DNA from: Piscicola geometra
Lineage: Eukaryota; Annelida; Clitellata; Hirudinida; Piscicolidae
Reading direction: 5' to 3'
Length of the DNA stretch: 64,000 nucleotides
Assembly: GCA_943735955.1 (NCBI GenBank)
Contig: OX030968.1
Coordinates: 6,582,330 to 6,646,329, forward strand
Part shown: positions 63,755 through 64,000 of the stretch, in pieces
Numbering within the stretch: position 1 is the stretch's first letter
How the letters are laid out: each line of letters begins with the position of its first letter
Translations under genes and position numbers: made by a program
Notes under the pieces: generated by a model
The model's input: the letters and a program-made list of their open reading frames with translations, nothing else
What the model was told of the DNA's origin: nothing
Database searches by the model: none

Positions 63755-64000
<246 letters not shown>

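Overview
The window is nuclear DNA of an invertebrate animal. It is AT-rich, full of microsatellites and minisatellites, and carries intron-split genes of animal-specific families (BTB/BACK, Shisa-like, vWA-collagen, SLC16-like carrier, trypsin-fold protease). No species marker is present. A lophotrochozoan, perhaps an annelid, is an inference that rests only on the length of the collagen helix.

Layout. 0.1-0.9 kb (minus): first coding exon of a BTB/BACK (Kelch-type) protein that runs off the left edge. 1.4-3.1 kb (plus): an unrecognised three-exon gene, head to head with it. 5.0-5.4 kb (minus): a doubtful Asn/Gln-rich ORF. 5.6-8.4 kb (minus): a Shisa-like single-pass membrane protein, recovered from four exons. 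8.6-12 kb: AT-rich, repeat-rich DNA without a supported gene. 12.1-50.2 kb (minus): one enormous collagen gene that dominates the window. 50.2-54.3 kb: its upstream region, holding a TTAG array of about 0.9 kb. 54.4-56.2 kb (minus): a monocarboxylate-transporter-like carrier. 57.6-60.3 kb (plus): an eight-exon secreted chymotrypsin-fold protease. 60.3-64 kb: mostly non-coding, with one possible exon fragment, a duplicated 140 bp block, the 3' end of a non-LTR retrotransposon and an ACT microsatellite at the right edge.

The collagen gene is the exceptional feature. Walking splice sites by hand gives 66 coding exons: signal peptide (1), von Willebrand A domain (2), Gly-X-Y helix (60), transmembrane segment (1) and cytoplasmic tail (2). 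The phases agree at every junction and the sum is 27,204 nt, a multiple of three, or about 9,067 residues. The helix is about 8,650 residues (about 2,880 triplets). At 0.286 nm per residue that is about 2.5 micrometres, some eight times a fibrillar collagen and in the range measured for annelid cuticle collagens. All 60 helix exons split a Gly codon in phase 1, and 56 of 60 are exact multiples of 9 nt. The predicted topology (signal peptide, extracellular vWA and helix, C-terminal membrane anchor) is unlike the known type II transmembrane collagens. I think this is the undescribed system in the window: a membrane-tethered, micrometre-long vWA collagen.

The genes are not an operon and I see no shared pathway. 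The Shisa-like protein, the collagen, the carrier and the protease are all membrane or secreted products, but nothing shows that they work together. All splice models are read by eye and need transcript support.
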